Assembly: GCA_003142185.1 (NCBI GenBank)
Contig: PLOR01000029.1
Span: 153,600-217,599, forward strand
Source of the DNA: Bryobacterales bacterium
GTDB taxonomy: Bacteria > Acidobacteriota > Terriglobia > Bryobacterales > Bryobacteraceae
Length of the DNA: 64,000 nucleotides
Reading direction: 5' to 3'
The notes beneath the pieces are model-generated. The model did no database searches. It was not told the DNA's origin and worked only from the letters and a program-made list of their open reading frames with translations. The translations under genes and the position numbers were made by a program. Numbering within the stretch: position 1 is the stretch's first letter; every line of letters starts with the position of its first letter. This document shows positions 34,920-43,769 of the stretch, in pieces.

Positions 34920-35085
34920 CGAGAATGTCTAGAACCTCTTGTTCTATAGCGCGCGACCGCATCAGATCGAGAACGTCTTGGTCGGCGAGGTCGATTACTT
35001 CTGTTACGCGCTCTCGCACCTGAGCGGCCGTCTCCGGTTTCCATTCGCGTAGCCTAGCGTCGAGCCTCTCCACCAAAGCATCCAC
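34900..35085 (-). CDS. Putative antitoxin partner of the MazF-like toxin
   Basis: 61 residues starting MDALVERLDARLREWKPETA, highly acidic and helical, ending LDEPTTR. It overlaps the toxin start by 20 bp and has the size of an antitoxin. I see no AbrB or RHH DNA-binding motif, so it may be a non-DNA-binding antitoxin. The role is inferred from position. Confidence 0.75.
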   Translation of the reverse strand: MDALVERLDARLREWKPETAAQVRERVTEVIDLADQDVLDLMRSRAIEQEVLDILDEPTTR

Positions 35086-35233
35086 AGCGGCAATCCTCCT
35101 TCTTATTTTAGTTTAGCTCTGCGGGCCTCGCGTTGCCGCGAGGCGTCTGCCGATCTAGAGAAGGTTTGAGATTTGCGAGTTTCTTGCGCTTTCCAGACTG
35201 CCAATCCACGTACTCTGTCGAGTCCGTTCCCCG

Positions 35234-36178
35234 CTACGAACGCGGCGCCATGGCCAGACCGGCGGCGCCGACGATGCCGGATTTATCGGCCACCTGCTGT
35301 TCGACCAGCGGCACATCGCGGCCCAACAGTCCGCGCGAGCGCTCCCACACGGCATCCTGCAAGGGGGCCAGCAGATCCGCGCCGGCGTTGGCGACGTGGC
35401 CACCGATGATCACGATCTCGGGGTCGAAGGTGTGCAGCAGGCCGGCCAGCGCAGCGGCCAGTTTGCCGATGGCGTCCAGGACGATGGTGGAGGCGAGCTC
35501 ATCGCCTTCGCGCGCGGCCTGAAAAATGGTCCGGCAGTTGACCAGTTGCGGCTGCTGGCGGAACAGAAGCGTGAGGCTGGAAGCGCAACCGCGGTGCACG
35601 GCGCTCCAGGCCTGGGCCTCGATGGCGCGGGCGGAGAACACGGTTTCCAGGCAGCCCCGATTGCCGCAGGCGCATTGCGCTCCGTCCGGCTCCACGGTGA
35701 GATGACCCAGATTACCGGCCAAGCCGGTGTGGCCGCGCAGCAGGTGGCCTCCGGCCAGCACCGCGCCGCCAACTCCCTGGCCGAGGGTGAGCATGATGAC
35801 GTTTTCGTGGCCGCGCGCGGCGCCCCACGCCATCTCGCCGGCCAACGCCACGCGGGCATCGTTATCGGCGAACACCGGCACGTCGGCCGGCAGCCCCACC
35901 AGGTCGCTGAGGCGCAGGCCTTCGAGAAAATGCAAGGTCCCCGGCAGCCGTTCGATCCGCGTACTATCCGGATCGATGACGCCCTTGCAGCCGACGCCAA
36001 CGGCAGCGGGGTCCGCGGTTGCCTCAAGCAGCCAGCCAATGGCATCGTGTAGCGAGATGAGCAACGAATCCAGGTCGCCCGGCGTCTCGATGGTGCGCGC
36101 GGCGAGGATGGCGCCCGCCTCGTCCACCATTCCAGCCTTGATCTGCGCGCCGCCGATGTCGATTCCCAATACCACCAT
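35234..36178 (-). CDS. ROK family sugar kinase-like protein
   Basis: 314 residues: the ATP phosphate-1 motif VLGIDIGGAQIKAGMVDEAG, the Asp-containing VFADNDARVALAGEMAWGAA and the zinc motif CACGNRGCLET. ROK kinases phosphorylate glucose, N-acetylglucosamine or N-acetylmannosamine. The sugar-binding motif usually written GEIGH reads AGNLGH here, with Asn for Glu, so sugar specificity or activity may differ. There is no N-terminal HTH, so it is not a NagC-type repressor. Confidence 0.85.
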   Translation of the reverse strand: MVVLGIDIGGAQIKAGMVDEAGAILAARTIETPGDLDSLLISLHDAIGWLLEATADPAAVGVGCKGVIDPDSTRIERLPGTLHFLEGLRLSDLVGLPADVPVFADNDARVALAGEMAWGAARGHENVIMLTLGQGVGGAVLAGGHLLRGHTGLAGNLGHLTVEPDGAQCACGNRGCLETVFSARAIEAQAWSAVHRGCASSLTLLFRQQPQLVNCRTIFQAAREGDELASTIVLDAIGKLAAALAGLLHTFDPEIVIIGGHVANAGADLLAPLQDAVWERSRGLLGRDVPLVEQQVADKSGIVGAAGLAMAPRS

Positions 36179-36236
36179 GTGTGCTATTTAATATACGCCA
36201 GTACGCGCCGCGGGATTTGCACTGCAAGCCTGACCG

Positions 36237-38429
36237 TCACAGCTTCGGATTGAAATCCAACACCTTCACCAGAAAAGCCCAACGGTCGGCAAACTCCTCG
36301 ATGGTCTTCGACGTCGGGGTGCCTGCGCCGTGGCCGGCGCGCGTCTCGATGCGGATCAGGATCGGTGCCGCGCCTTGCTGCGACTCCTGTAGCGTTGCCG
36401 CGTATTTGAAGCTGTGGCCGGGCACCACGCGGTCGTCGTGATCGGAAGTGGTGATCAGCGTGGCCGGATAATTGGCCTTGCGGATGTTGTGCAATGGCGA
36501 ATAGGCCAGCAGCGTTTTGAAATCTTCCGGGTCGTCCGGCGACCCGTACTCGCCCACCCATCCGGCACCGGCGGTGAACTTGTGAAAGCGCAGCATGTCC
36601 ATCACGCCGACGGCGGGCATGGCCGCGCCAAACAAGTCGGGGCGCTGGTTCAGGCAGGCGCCCACCAGCAGGCCTCCGTTGCTGCCGCCGAAAATCGCCA
36701 GCTTGGGCGTCGACGTGTAGCGGTTGTGGATCAGCCATTCGGCGGCCGCGATGAAATCGTCGAACACGTTCTGCTTGTTGTGCCGCGCGCCGGCCAGGTG
36801 CCAGGCTTCGCCGTATTCGGCTCCGCCGCGCAGGTTGGCCTCCGCGTACACGCCGCCCATTTCCAGCCACTCGACCAGCGCGGGGCTAAACGACGGGCTG
36901 ATGGCGACGTTGAATCCGCCATAGCCATAGAGGACGGTAGGATTCCGCCCGTCGAGCGGCATGCCCTTGCGGTGGACCAGGAACATCGAAACTTGCGTGC
37001 CGTCTTTCGACGGATAGAAGACCTGGTCGGTTTGATACTGGCCGGCATCGAAGCTGAGCTGGCTGTGGCGCAGCACCGTGCTTCGGCCGGTGCGCAGATC
37101 GAGGCGATAGAGCGCGGCCGGCGAGGTGAAGGTGACGAAGCTGTAGAACAGCTCGCTCGAATCGGGCTCGGCGGGCGACCAGTTGGCGGCGCCTATGCCA
37201 TCGAAGGCGACCTCGCTGGTGGTCTTGGTCTCGAGCGAATAGAGGACGGCCCGTGCGTGTGCGTTGTGCAAATACGAAAGCAGCAACCGGCCGCTGGCGA
37301 GAACCGCGTGGTCGAGGCTGTCCGGCGTCTCCGCCACCACTTCCTCCCAATGCTCGCGGCCGGGCCGGCTAAGATCGATGGCAATGACGCGGCCCTTGGG
37401 CGCTCCATCCGTGGTGCGCAGGTAGATGCGGCTGCCCTGGCTGCCGGCGTAATCGTAGAGGCCCTTGGGATCGGGCGTGAGCGGCGCCATCCGCGGGCTG
37501 GCGGCGGAGAGGTCTTCGAAGTACAGCATGTTGCGGGAGCTGTTCTGCGGCAGATCCACGTGGACGATCAGCCAGCGCCCGTCCGCGGAGAGCACGGGGC
37601 CAAGCCCGCTGTCGGCGTGCGCCGGGTCTTCGTAAACGAACTGGTCCCGATCGGCCGCCTCGCCCACGCGATGCAGCATCACCTGGGGATTGCGGTTGAC
37701 TGCGGTGAGGAGTTGGCCCTCCGGCGGCTTGGGATAGCGGACGTAATAGAAGGCGCGGTTATCCGCGGTCCAGGTGGGCGCGGCGTCCTTGGTCCATTGC
37801 AGCACCTCGGGCAGATCCTGCCCCGATTCGACATTGCGAATGCGCCATTCGCACCAGTCCGAGCCGGCTTGCGCGGTGCCGAACGCCAGCAGGCTGCCAT
37901 CGCGGCTGGGAGCCAGCCCGCACAGCGCCGCGGTGCCATCTTTGCGAAACGTATTGGGATCGAGCAGCACCAACGGCCGATTGCCCTGGGCGTCGACCGT
38001 ATACAGTACCGATTGATTCTGCAGGCCGCTGTTGCGCAGCAGGAAGTAATGGCTGCCGGCGGAGAACGCGCCGGCATAGCTCCAGATGAAGCCGTGCGAA
38101 AAATTGGTGAGCGCGGCGGCGGGATACCGCTCATAGTCGAATAATTGCGTAAGGCGCCGCTTGATGGCGTCCCGCTGCGGGATGGCGGCCAGCCACTGGC
38201 CGGTCAACTTCACTTCGGCTTCGATCCAGGCGCGCGTCGCCGGATTGTCCGTGTCTTCCAGCGTGCGGTAAGGATCGGCGATCTGGCGGCCGTGATAGTC
38301 GTCAACCTGGTTGGTGCGCGGAGCAGTTGGGTACACCAGCGCCGAGCCGCTTTCGGCCAGTGCCACACACATGGCAGCCGCGGCGGCCAGCGCCGCGAGA
38401 GTCTTACGGGCGAGACGGTCTCTAAGCAT
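36237..38429 (-). CDS. Prolyl oligopeptidase, S9A family, exported
   Basis: 730 residues. It cleaves short peptides after proline. It has an N-terminal signal (KTLAALAAAAAMCVALA), then YHGRQIADPYRTLEDTDNPA, a seven-bladed propeller and a C-terminal alpha/beta-hydrolase domain. The catalytic residues are Ser583 in FGGSNGGLL, Asp666 in SDHDDRVV and His700 in RAGHGAG. Other landmarks are TVLYGYGGFNVAISPSFSPA and NLRGGAEYGEAWHLAG. Full length. It is 58 bp upstream of the ROK gene on the same strand. Confidence 0.96.
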   Translation of the reverse strand: MLRDRLARKTLAALAAAAAMCVALAESGSALVYPTAPRTNQVDDYHGRQIADPYRTLEDTDNPATRAWIEAEVKLTGQWLAAIPQRDAIKRRLTQLFDYERYPAAALTNFSHGFIWSYAGAFSAGSHYFLLRNSGLQNQSVLYTVDAQGNRPLVLLDPNTFRKDGTAALCGLAPSRDGSLLAFGTAQAGSDWCEWRIRNVESGQDLPEVLQWTKDAAPTWTADNRAFYYVRYPKPPEGQLLTAVNRNPQVMLHRVGEAADRDQFVYEDPAHADSGLGPVLSADGRWLIVHVDLPQNSSRNMLYFEDLSAASPRMAPLTPDPKGLYDYAGSQGSRIYLRTTDGAPKGRVIAIDLSRPGREHWEEVVAETPDSLDHAVLASGRLLLSYLHNAHARAVLYSLETKTTSEVAFDGIGAANWSPAEPDSSELFYSFVTFTSPAALYRLDLRTGRSTVLRHSQLSFDAGQYQTDQVFYPSKDGTQVSMFLVHRKGMPLDGRNPTVLYGYGGFNVAISPSFSPALVEWLEMGGVYAEANLRGGAEYGEAWHLAGARHNKQNVFDDFIAAAEWLIHNRYTSTPKLAIFGGSNGGLLVGACLNQRPDLFGAAMPAVGVMDMLRFHKFTAGAGWVGEYGSPDDPEDFKTLLAYSPLHNIRKANYPATLITTSDHDDRVVPGHSFKYAATLQESQQGAAPILIRIETRAGHGAGTPTSKTIEEFADRWAFLVKVLDFNPKL

Positions 38430-38490
38430 CGAGTTCAGTTTACACCCGGCGCCGCGCGGTTCCGGAGCCGGCGACCGCCCGGTAACCGGT

Positions 38491-38917
38491 TCATCTCTTC
38501 GCTGGCGAGTTCAAGCGGCGAACGCCCCGAATCCGCACTCGAACCCGACATCTCAGGGGTAACCGGTGCACTCGCATTCCGCGGGAGCCCGCCTTGAGGA
38601 CGCATCCCTGTTCCAGTGCGCGCTCGTGGTCCCGCCAAATCGACGCAACCAGCGACGCGAGTTCAGCCGCTCGCAATCGCTGCCGGCGGATGAGAACAAC
38701 GGAAGGACGATTGGCCGCCGTCAGCGCGAGGATCTGAGGGAAGTCCCGATCCAGCGTGATAACCACGCGCGATTCGCGGGCGGCGTAGTCGAGAACCTCG
38801 CTGTCCGTCGCCAGAATGCATTGCGATTTCGCGGACGTGTACGGCGTCCCAGCCTTCGCTTCGCAGAATCGCCGCTGCGGTCGCCGGCAGCCCTTGGTCA
38901 AGAACGACGCGCTTCAT
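38491..38917 (-). pseudogene. Frameshifted DUF5615 PIN-like toxin gene
   Basis: The first part (start 38917) reads MKRVVLDQGLPATAAAILRS and continues to VHVREIAMHS. Family homology then continues in another frame as TDSEVLDYAARESRVVITLD, RPSVVLIRRQRLRAAELASL and MRVHRLPLR. A single-base shift near 38812 splits an otherwise complete DUF5615 (Mut7-C/PIN-like) protein. The ATGA overlap with the DUF433 antitoxin gene is intact. Either the toxin is inactivated, the assembly has an error, or there is programmed frameshifting. Confidence 0.85.
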
Positions 38918-39156
38918 GCAGCATCGATTTGAAGATCGATTGTGCCATCGACGGTGGCTGCGGCGAATGCAAGCACTTGTTGAAGATCTTCTTCTTGGAG
39001 ATCAGGATAATCCTTGAACAGCTCCAGCCGGTCCGGATACGTCGCGAGGATTTCCAGCACGCGCCTGACCGTGATCCGCATCCCGCGGATACAGGGCTGT
39101 CCGCCCATCTTGCCGGGCTCGATTGTGATCCGGTCAAATGGCGGCTTGAGATCCAT
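38914..39156 (-). CDS. DUF433 antitoxin
   Basis: 80 residues from ATG 39156: FDRITIEPGKMGGQPCIRGM, RITVRRVLEILATYPDRLEL and DYPDLQEEDLQQVLAFA. This is the DUF433 helical DNA-binding module and the standard partner of DUF5615 toxins. It remains intact although the toxin downstream is frameshifted. Confidence 0.9.
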   Translation of the reverse strand: MDLKPPFDRITIEPGKMGGQPCIRGMRITVRRVLEILATYPDRLELFKDYPDLQEEDLQQVLAFAAATVDGTIDLQIDAA

Positions 39157-39237
39157 ACGACCATTATGACTCACCAGCCTTGCCTGGAGCGTCGGCAGCC
39201 AATAAGCGAAGCAGGCGGCGTTATACTGAGATGAACG

Positions 39238-39447
39238 GTGAAGGATGCGATGGCTGAACTCGTTCAGAAGTATTCCCGCGCGGGACACCCCTCCGCGGAG
39301 GAATTGATCGCCACCCAGGGGCTGACATTTCCTCGCGACCCCAGGGATTTATTGGGCAACTTCTGGCCCGAGGAAGAGTCCCTGGACGATTTCCTGGCGG
39401 CGGTGCGGGAATGGCGCGGGCACGCGAAGACTGATCCAGCCGCATGA
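39238..39447 (+). CDS. Putative antitoxin partner of PIN toxin
   Basis: About 65-69 residues; start GTG 39238 or, with better spacing from GAAGGA, ATG 39250. It is short, acidic and Trp/Arg-containing (LGNFWPEEESLDDFLAAVRE). Its TGA overlaps the ATG of the PIN gene (ATGA). The size, position and an acidic C-terminus with a hydrophobic strip suit a PIN-toxin antitoxin. I see no DNA-binding domain. Confidence 0.75.
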   Translation: MKDAMAELVQKYSRAGHPSAEELIATQGLTFPRDPRDLLGNFWPEEESLDDFLAAVREWRGHAKTDPAA

Positions 39448-39833
39448 AGCCCGTCGTACTCGACACGGACGTCGTCTCATTCCTCTTCAAGTCCGACACC
39501 CGCGCACAAATATACCTTCCAGAACTGCAAGACCGGCAATGGTTCATTTCGTTCATGACCGAAGCCGAGCTGGAACAATGGGCTCTCCTGGCGAACTGGA
39601 GCGAAAAGCGCGTGGACTGGCTGCGATTGTTTCTCAGCCACTTTGTAGTTGTGCCTTCGTCACATGACCTGGTTCTGAAGTGGGCGGAGGCGATGGTTGG
39701 TGCTCGGAGAAACGGCCGGCGTATCGAAACTGCCGACGCTTGGATCGCCGCGACGGCTCTGCTCTACGATGTTCCACTGTTGACCCACAACAAAGCCGAT
39801 TACCTCGGCGTTCCGGGATTGCAGCTTAGCTGA
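39444..39833 (+). CDS. PIN-domain toxin (VapC-like)
   Basis: 129 residues: MKPVVLDTDVVSFLFK (first acidic pair), FISFMTEAELEQWALL (Glu), IETADAWIAATALLYDVPLL (Asp) and LLTHNKADYLGVPGLQL. All catalytic acids of the PIN fold are present, so an active endoribonuclease is expected. Its 3' end overlaps the convergent mpg gene by 34 bp. Confidence 0.9.
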   Translation: MKPVVLDTDVVSFLFKSDTRAQIYLPELQDRQWFISFMTEAELEQWALLANWSEKRVDWLRLFLSHFVVVPSSHDLVLKWAEAMVGARRNGRRIETADAWIAATALLYDVPLLTHNKADYLGVPGLQLS

Positions 39834-40462
39834 ACCCCGCCAGAGCTCGAAACGTGTGCCCGCGGACCGCTGACGAAGCGGTTGCCTCGCAGAATGAAGC
39901 GCAAAGGCCGCTCGGCGCAGATGCGGATGCCAACGCGCGGCGTCACCTCAATCTCCAGCGAGCGCGGCTCAGCGGGCTCGCGCACCACCAGGCTGCCGCG
40001 GGTGACGTCAGCGCCGTAATGGGTGCGGATGATGCCCATCGCCATGGTGAGCCGGCCGGGACCGCGCGCGATGTCCTCCAGCTTGCCGGCGGCGGGGCGC
40101 CGCTCGCGCATCAGCTCGATGCCCGCCACCGGTTGCAGGGCGCGAATCAGGACGCACCCCGGCATGCCCGCCGGCTCGGCAACCAGGTTGAGGCATTGGT
40201 ACATACCATAGATCAAATAGACGTAGGCGTGGCCGGGCTCGCCGAAGATAACGCGGGTGCGAGCGGTGATGCCGCGCGCGGAATGGGAAGCCAGATCGTC
40301 GCGGCCAGGGTACGCCTCGGTCTCGACGATGATCCCGGCGGCCGGTCCATGCACCAGCACCTTGCCGAGCAGGGCCCGCGCCACCTCCGCCGTCGGCCGT
40401 TCGTAGAAGGTCCGCTTGAGGACGCACCCGAATCGCAGCATCGCCGAACCATCTTCGCTCAT
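39800..40462 (-). CDS. mpg: DNA-3-methyladenine glycosylase (AAG/MPG family)
   Basis: 220 residues. A base-excision repair enzyme that removes alkylated purines and hypoxanthine. Typical blocks: VARALLGKVLVHGPAAGIIV, VETEAYPGRDDLASHSARGI, TARTRVIFGEPGHAYVYLIY and GMYQCLNLVAEPAGMPGCVL, with LIRALQPVAGIELM. The catalytic Glu is in VETEAY. Start 40462 is uncertain; ATG 40441 is possible. The C-terminal tail overlaps the PIN gene. Confidence 0.94.
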   Translation of the reverse strand: MSEDGSAMLRFGCVLKRTFYERPTAEVARALLGKVLVHGPAAGIIVETEAYPGRDDLASHSARGITARTRVIFGEPGHAYVYLIYGMYQCLNLVAEPAGMPGCVLIRALQPVAGIELMRERRPAAGKLEDIARGPGRLTMAMGIIRTHYGADVTRGSLVVREPAEPRSLEIEVTPRVGIRICAERPLRFILRGNRFVSGPRAHVSSSGGVQLSCNPGTPR

Positions 40463-40486
40463 CCGCCGTTACAATGGAAAGCGCCC

Positions 40487-41035
40487 ATGCGATTGTTCAC
40501 CGCCCTGGACCTGGCGCCCGGCGTGGTTGCCAACCTGGAACGGCTGCTGGCGCAGCTTCGACCCACCACGCGCATCCAATGGAGCCCGCCCGCCAACCTG
40601 CACGTCACCACCAAGTTCATTGGGGAATGGCCGGACGAGCGGCTGGCGGAACTGAAGACGGTCCTTGGCGCGCTGCCGGCGCGACCGGCCATCCCGGTCC
40701 GCATCCACCATCTGGGTTTTTTCCCCAATCCGCACGCGCCGCGGATTTTCTGGTGCGGCCTCGAAGCGCCGGGTTTGGCCGAACTCGCCGGCGAAACGGA
40801 TCGCGCCACTGCGGCGTTGGGCGTCGCAGCGGAAACCCGCGCCTTTTCGCCGCACCTCACCCTGGCGCGAATTAAGGACCGCCTCAACCTACAACCGCTG
40901 CGGGAGGCCATCGCCGGGCTGCCCGAACTCGAATTTGGCGACTTCGTGGCTGCGGGTTTCTATCTGTACCAGAGTCAATTGCGTCCCGGCGGGAGCGTGT
41001 ACACTAAGCTTGCGGAGTTCCCATTCCAGCTATGA
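40487..41035 (+). CDS. thpR: RNA 2',3'-cyclic phosphodiesterase (2'-5' RNA ligase family)
   Basis: 182 residues from ATG 40487. The two HxTx motifs are NLHVTTKFIGEWPDE and SPHLTLARIKD. N-terminus MRLFTALDLAPGVVANLERL is standard. The enzyme hydrolyses RNA 2',3'-cyclic phosphates and can ligate 2'-5' bonds; its cellular role is unclear. It overlaps plsY by 4 bp, starting a thpR-plsY-gpsA operon. Confidence 0.94.
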   Translation: MRLFTALDLAPGVVANLERLLAQLRPTTRIQWSPPANLHVTTKFIGEWPDERLAELKTVLGALPARPAIPVRIHHLGFFPNPHAPRIFWCGLEAPGLAELAGETDRATAALGVAAETRAFSPHLTLARIKDRLNLQPLREAIAGLPELEFGDFVAAGFYLYQSQLRPGGSVYTKLAEFPFQL

Positions 41036-41637
41036 TGCCGCTCGCCGCCTGCCTGCTCGCCTACTTCCTGGGCGCCATTCCGTTCGGATACATTCTGGTG
41101 AAACTGAAAACCGGGGGCGACGTGCGCGGCGCGGGCAGCGGCAACATCGGCGCCACCAACGTGCTGCGCACCACCGGCCGGACGGCGGGCGTGATTACCC
41201 TGCTGCTCGATATCGCCAAGGGTTATGTGGCAGTCTGGGCGGCGGGCAGGTTAACCGGCGGCGATTCGCGGTGGATGGCGGCCGCCGCCGTGGCGGTGAT
41301 GCTGGGTCACGCTTACCCGGTGTTCCTCGCATTTCGAGGCGGCAAGGCGGTCGCCAGTTTCGTTGGCGCGTTTTTGTGTTTGACGCCGCTGGCCTTGGCG
41401 ACGGTGCTGGTGGTGTTCGTTGGGGTGGTGGCATGGACGCGCCACATCTCCATGGGCTCGATCGTGGCGGCCGCGGTCTTCCCGCTGGCGGTCTGGCTGA
41501 TTGCGGTGCCCACTTGGCCGGTGGAGGCAGCGGCGGTGATCGGAGCCATGCTTATAATTTACAAGCATAGTAATAATATCCAACGACTGCGGGCGGGAAC
41601 CGAGAGCAAGTTCACTTTTGAGGTCAGAAAACCGTGA
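41032..41637 (+). CDS. plsY: Glycerol-3-phosphate acyltransferase PlsY
   Basis: 201 residues. An integral membrane acyltransferase that uses acyl-phosphate to acylate glycerol 3-phosphate, the first step in phospholipid synthesis. It has the three family motifs, near LGAIPFGYILVK, GSGNIGATNVLRTTGRTAG and GHAYPVFLAFRGGKAVASFV. Five hydrophobic segments are visible. It overlaps thpR and gpsA by 4 bp each. Confidence 0.96.
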   Translation: MMPLAACLLAYFLGAIPFGYILVKLKTGGDVRGAGSGNIGATNVLRTTGRTAGVITLLLDIAKGYVAVWAAGRLTGGDSRWMAAAAVAVMLGHAYPVFLAFRGGKAVASFVGAFLCLTPLALATVLVVFVGVVAWTRHISMGSIVAAAVFPLAVWLIAVPTWPVEAAAVIGAMLIIYKHSNNIQRLRAGTESKFTFEVRKP

Positions 41638-42629
41638 AGCGGCTGGCCGTGATCGGTGGCGGGGCTTGGGGAACGGCGCTGGCCATCGTGCTTGCCCCGC
41701 GTTTCGAGCGCGTTCGTCTCTGGGTTTATGAAGACGACGTCGCTCAGCGGCTACAGGCCGAGCGGGAGAATGATACTTACCTTCCTGGCTTTCAAATATC
41801 TGAAAATATTTCAGTTAGCAGCGACTTGGGGATTGCCGTGGAGGACGCCGAGGTGGTGCTGAGCGTAATGCCTTCCCACCATGTGCGGAGCGTGTATGCG
41901 CAGATGCTGCCTTCGCTCAGCGAGTCCATGGTTTTCGTCAGCGCCACTAAAGGGCTCGAAGTTCACACGATTCTACGAATGTCGGAAATAATTCGATTGG
42001 CAGGCACCCGCTTTCCTCTGCGAGTGGCTGCACTTTCCGGTCCGACCTTCGCAAAGGAAGTGGCGCGCGGCGAACCAACGGCATTGGTAGTAGCTTCACC
42101 GGACGACGATTTGAACCGGCGCATCCAAGCGGCGTTCTCCGGGCCAACTTTCCGGGTCTATACTTCACAAGATCCGATAGGTGTAGAAATTGGCGGCTCG
42201 ATTAAGAATGTGATTGCCATCGGCTCCGGCGTGATTCATGGAATGGGGTTTGGGCACAACGTAACTGCCGCACTGATCACGCGCGGGCTGGCGGAGATCA
42301 CGCGGCTGGCGGTGGCCATGGGCGGGCGGGCGCAGACTCTGGCGGGCCTTGCCGGCCTGGGAGATCTGGTCCTCACCTGCACTGGTGAGCTCAGCCGTAA
42401 CCGCATGGTGGGTATCGAGTTGGCGCGCGGCCGGAAACTCGACGAGATCGTCGGCTCGATGAGGATGGTGGCGGAAGGGGTCAAGACCACCGACGCCGCT
42501 CGCGAACTGGCACGGCGCTTCAATGTGGAAATGCCGATCACCGAACAGATGTACCAGATGCTGTACCACGGCGTATCCCCCCGGGAAGCCATTCGGCGGC
42601 TGATGGAACGCTCGCTCAAGGGGGAGTAG
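41634..42629 (+). CDS. gpsA: Glycerol-3-phosphate dehydrogenase [NAD(P)+]
   Basis: 331 residues. Reduces dihydroxyacetone phosphate to glycerol 3-phosphate, the substrate for PlsY encoded just upstream. N-terminal Rossmann motif VIGGGAWGTALAIVL, then VLSVMPSHHVRSVYAQMLP, FVSATKGLEV, VAALSGPTFAKEVARGEPTA and the catalytic Lys region GSIKNVIAIGSGVIHGMGFG. Full length. It overlaps plsY by 4 bp, so substrate synthesis and use are co-expressed. Confidence 0.97.
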   Translation: MKRLAVIGGGAWGTALAIVLAPRFERVRLWVYEDDVAQRLQAERENDTYLPGFQISENISVSSDLGIAVEDAEVVLSVMPSHHVRSVYAQMLPSLSESMVFVSATKGLEVHTILRMSEIIRLAGTRFPLRVAALSGPTFAKEVARGEPTALVVASPDDDLNRRIQAAFSGPTFRVYTSQDPIGVEIGGSIKNVIAIGSGVIHGMGFGHNVTAALITRGLAEITRLAVAMGGRAQTLAGLAGLGDLVLTCTGELSRNRMVGIELARGRKLDEIVGSMRMVAEGVKTTDAARELARRFNVEMPITEQMYQMLYHGVSPREAIRRLMERSLKGE

Positions 42630-42659
42630 GCAGTTTTTGCAGGTTTGCCGCAACCTCCG

Positions 42660-43265
42660 ATGATGGAACGTGTTAATACGAACATGGGAGGAGCCACGGC
42701 GGCTCTGGACTATGATGCGGAGCTGATGCTCCGGGTGAAAGACGGTGACGGGGCGAGCTTCGCTCAATTGCTGGAGAAGCACCGTTCGCCGGTAGTCCAC
42801 TTCTTGTACAGGATGGTACAGCAGCAGGCTGTGGCCGAGGAATTGGCGCAGGAGGTATTCCTGCGCGTATACCGCTCGCGCGGCACCTACGAGCCGACGG
42901 CGAAGTTCACCACGTGGCTCTTTCGGATTGCCACGCATTTGGCCTTGAACGCGCTTCGCGATGGCAGAAACGAGCGGAACCAGGAGCGGCTGGACGAGCG
43001 CTCTGACGATATGCCGGCGTTGCAGGTGGAAGACCGCCGACCGTCGGTGGAGCAGGCGATGGTCCATCAGGCGACGTTGGACGAAGTCAGGCGGGCCGTG
43101 GCGGCGCTGCCCGGCAAGCAACGGGCAGCGGTCCTGATGCATAAGTACAGAGAGATGGAATATACGCAGATCGCCAAGGTACTGAACTGTTCCGAATCTG
43201 CGGTAAAGTCATTACTATTCCGGGCATACGAAACACTGCGTGCCCGTTTGGCCCATATGGCCTAG
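42660..43265 (+). CDS. ECF-type RNA polymerase sigma factor
   Basis: About 201 residues; start ATG 42660 or 42663. Region 2: ELMLRVKDGDGASFAQLLEK, EELAQEVFLRVYRSRGTYEP and KFTTWLFRIATHLALNALRD. Region 4: EVRRAVAALPGKQRAAVLMH and YTQIAKVLNCSESAVKSLLF. There is no extra C-terminal domain. It is followed 11 bp later by a zf-HC2 anti-sigma gene, so activity is probably set by the membrane anti-sigma factor. Confidence 0.94.
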   Translation: MMERVNTNMGGATAALDYDAELMLRVKDGDGASFAQLLEKHRSPVVHFLYRMVQQQAVAEELAQEVFLRVYRSRGTYEPTAKFTTWLFRIATHLALNALRDGRNERNQERLDERSDDMPALQVEDRRPSVEQAMVHQATLDEVRRAVAALPGKQRAAVLMHKYREMEYTQIAKVLNCSESAVKSLLFRAYETLRARLAHMA

Positions 43266-43276
43266 GGAAGGACGTT

Positions 43277-43768
43277 ATGAAGTGTCCACTGGAAACTCGG
43301 GAAGAGAGGGTCCTGGTTGCGTATAGTTCCCGCACGCTCGACGGGGGCGATAAGGAGCTGCTGGAAGCGCACCTGCAATCCTGCTCAGCGTGCCGGGAGT
43401 TCGTGCGCGGGCAGCGGGAGGTGTGGGAAGCGCTGGACGGCTGGGAAGCGGCGCCAGTATCGGCGGATTTCGACCGCCGCTTGTATGCGCGCATGCAGCG
43501 GGAGGTTTCCTGGTGGCAACGAATGCGGGGCCGGATGGGCCTCGTGCCGGTCTACCGCGCGTTATTGCCAGTCACCACGCTGGCGGCGTTGGTGCTGGCG
43601 GCAGTGCTGCTCGAACGGCCCTCACCGCCCCGAGTGCCTCCGCAGCCGGTGACAGCGCAAGTGGAAGGATTGCAGCCGGACCAGGTGGTACACGCGCTGG
43701 ATGAGATGGAAGTTCTCGACCAGTTTAATCACATGATGAAGCCGGACAGTTCCACGCCAAGGATGTAA
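43277..43768 (+). CDS. Zinc-finger (zf-HC2) anti-sigma factor
   Basis: 163 residues. The N-terminal ZAS-like module has LEAHLQSCSACREFVRGQRE (HxxxCxxC zinc site). A single membrane helix follows at about residues 95-113 (LLPVTTLAALVLAAVLLE). The outer part is short and ends in a conserved-looking helix. It should bind the ECF sigma encoded just upstream and release it on an envelope signal. It is 1 bp upstream of the next gene. Confidence 0.9.
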   Translation: MKCPLETREERVLVAYSSRTLDGGDKELLEAHLQSCSACREFVRGQREVWEALDGWEAAPVSADFDRRLYARMQREVSWWQRMRGRMGLVPVYRALLPVTTLAALVLAAVLLERPSPPRVPPQPVTAQVEGLQPDQVVHALDEMEVLDQFNHMMKPDSSTPRM

Positions 43769-43769
43769 A

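Noticed and set aside
36414-38144. 576-codon open frame on the plus strand
   Set aside because: Antisense to the prolyl oligopeptidase, whose catalytic motifs are complete.
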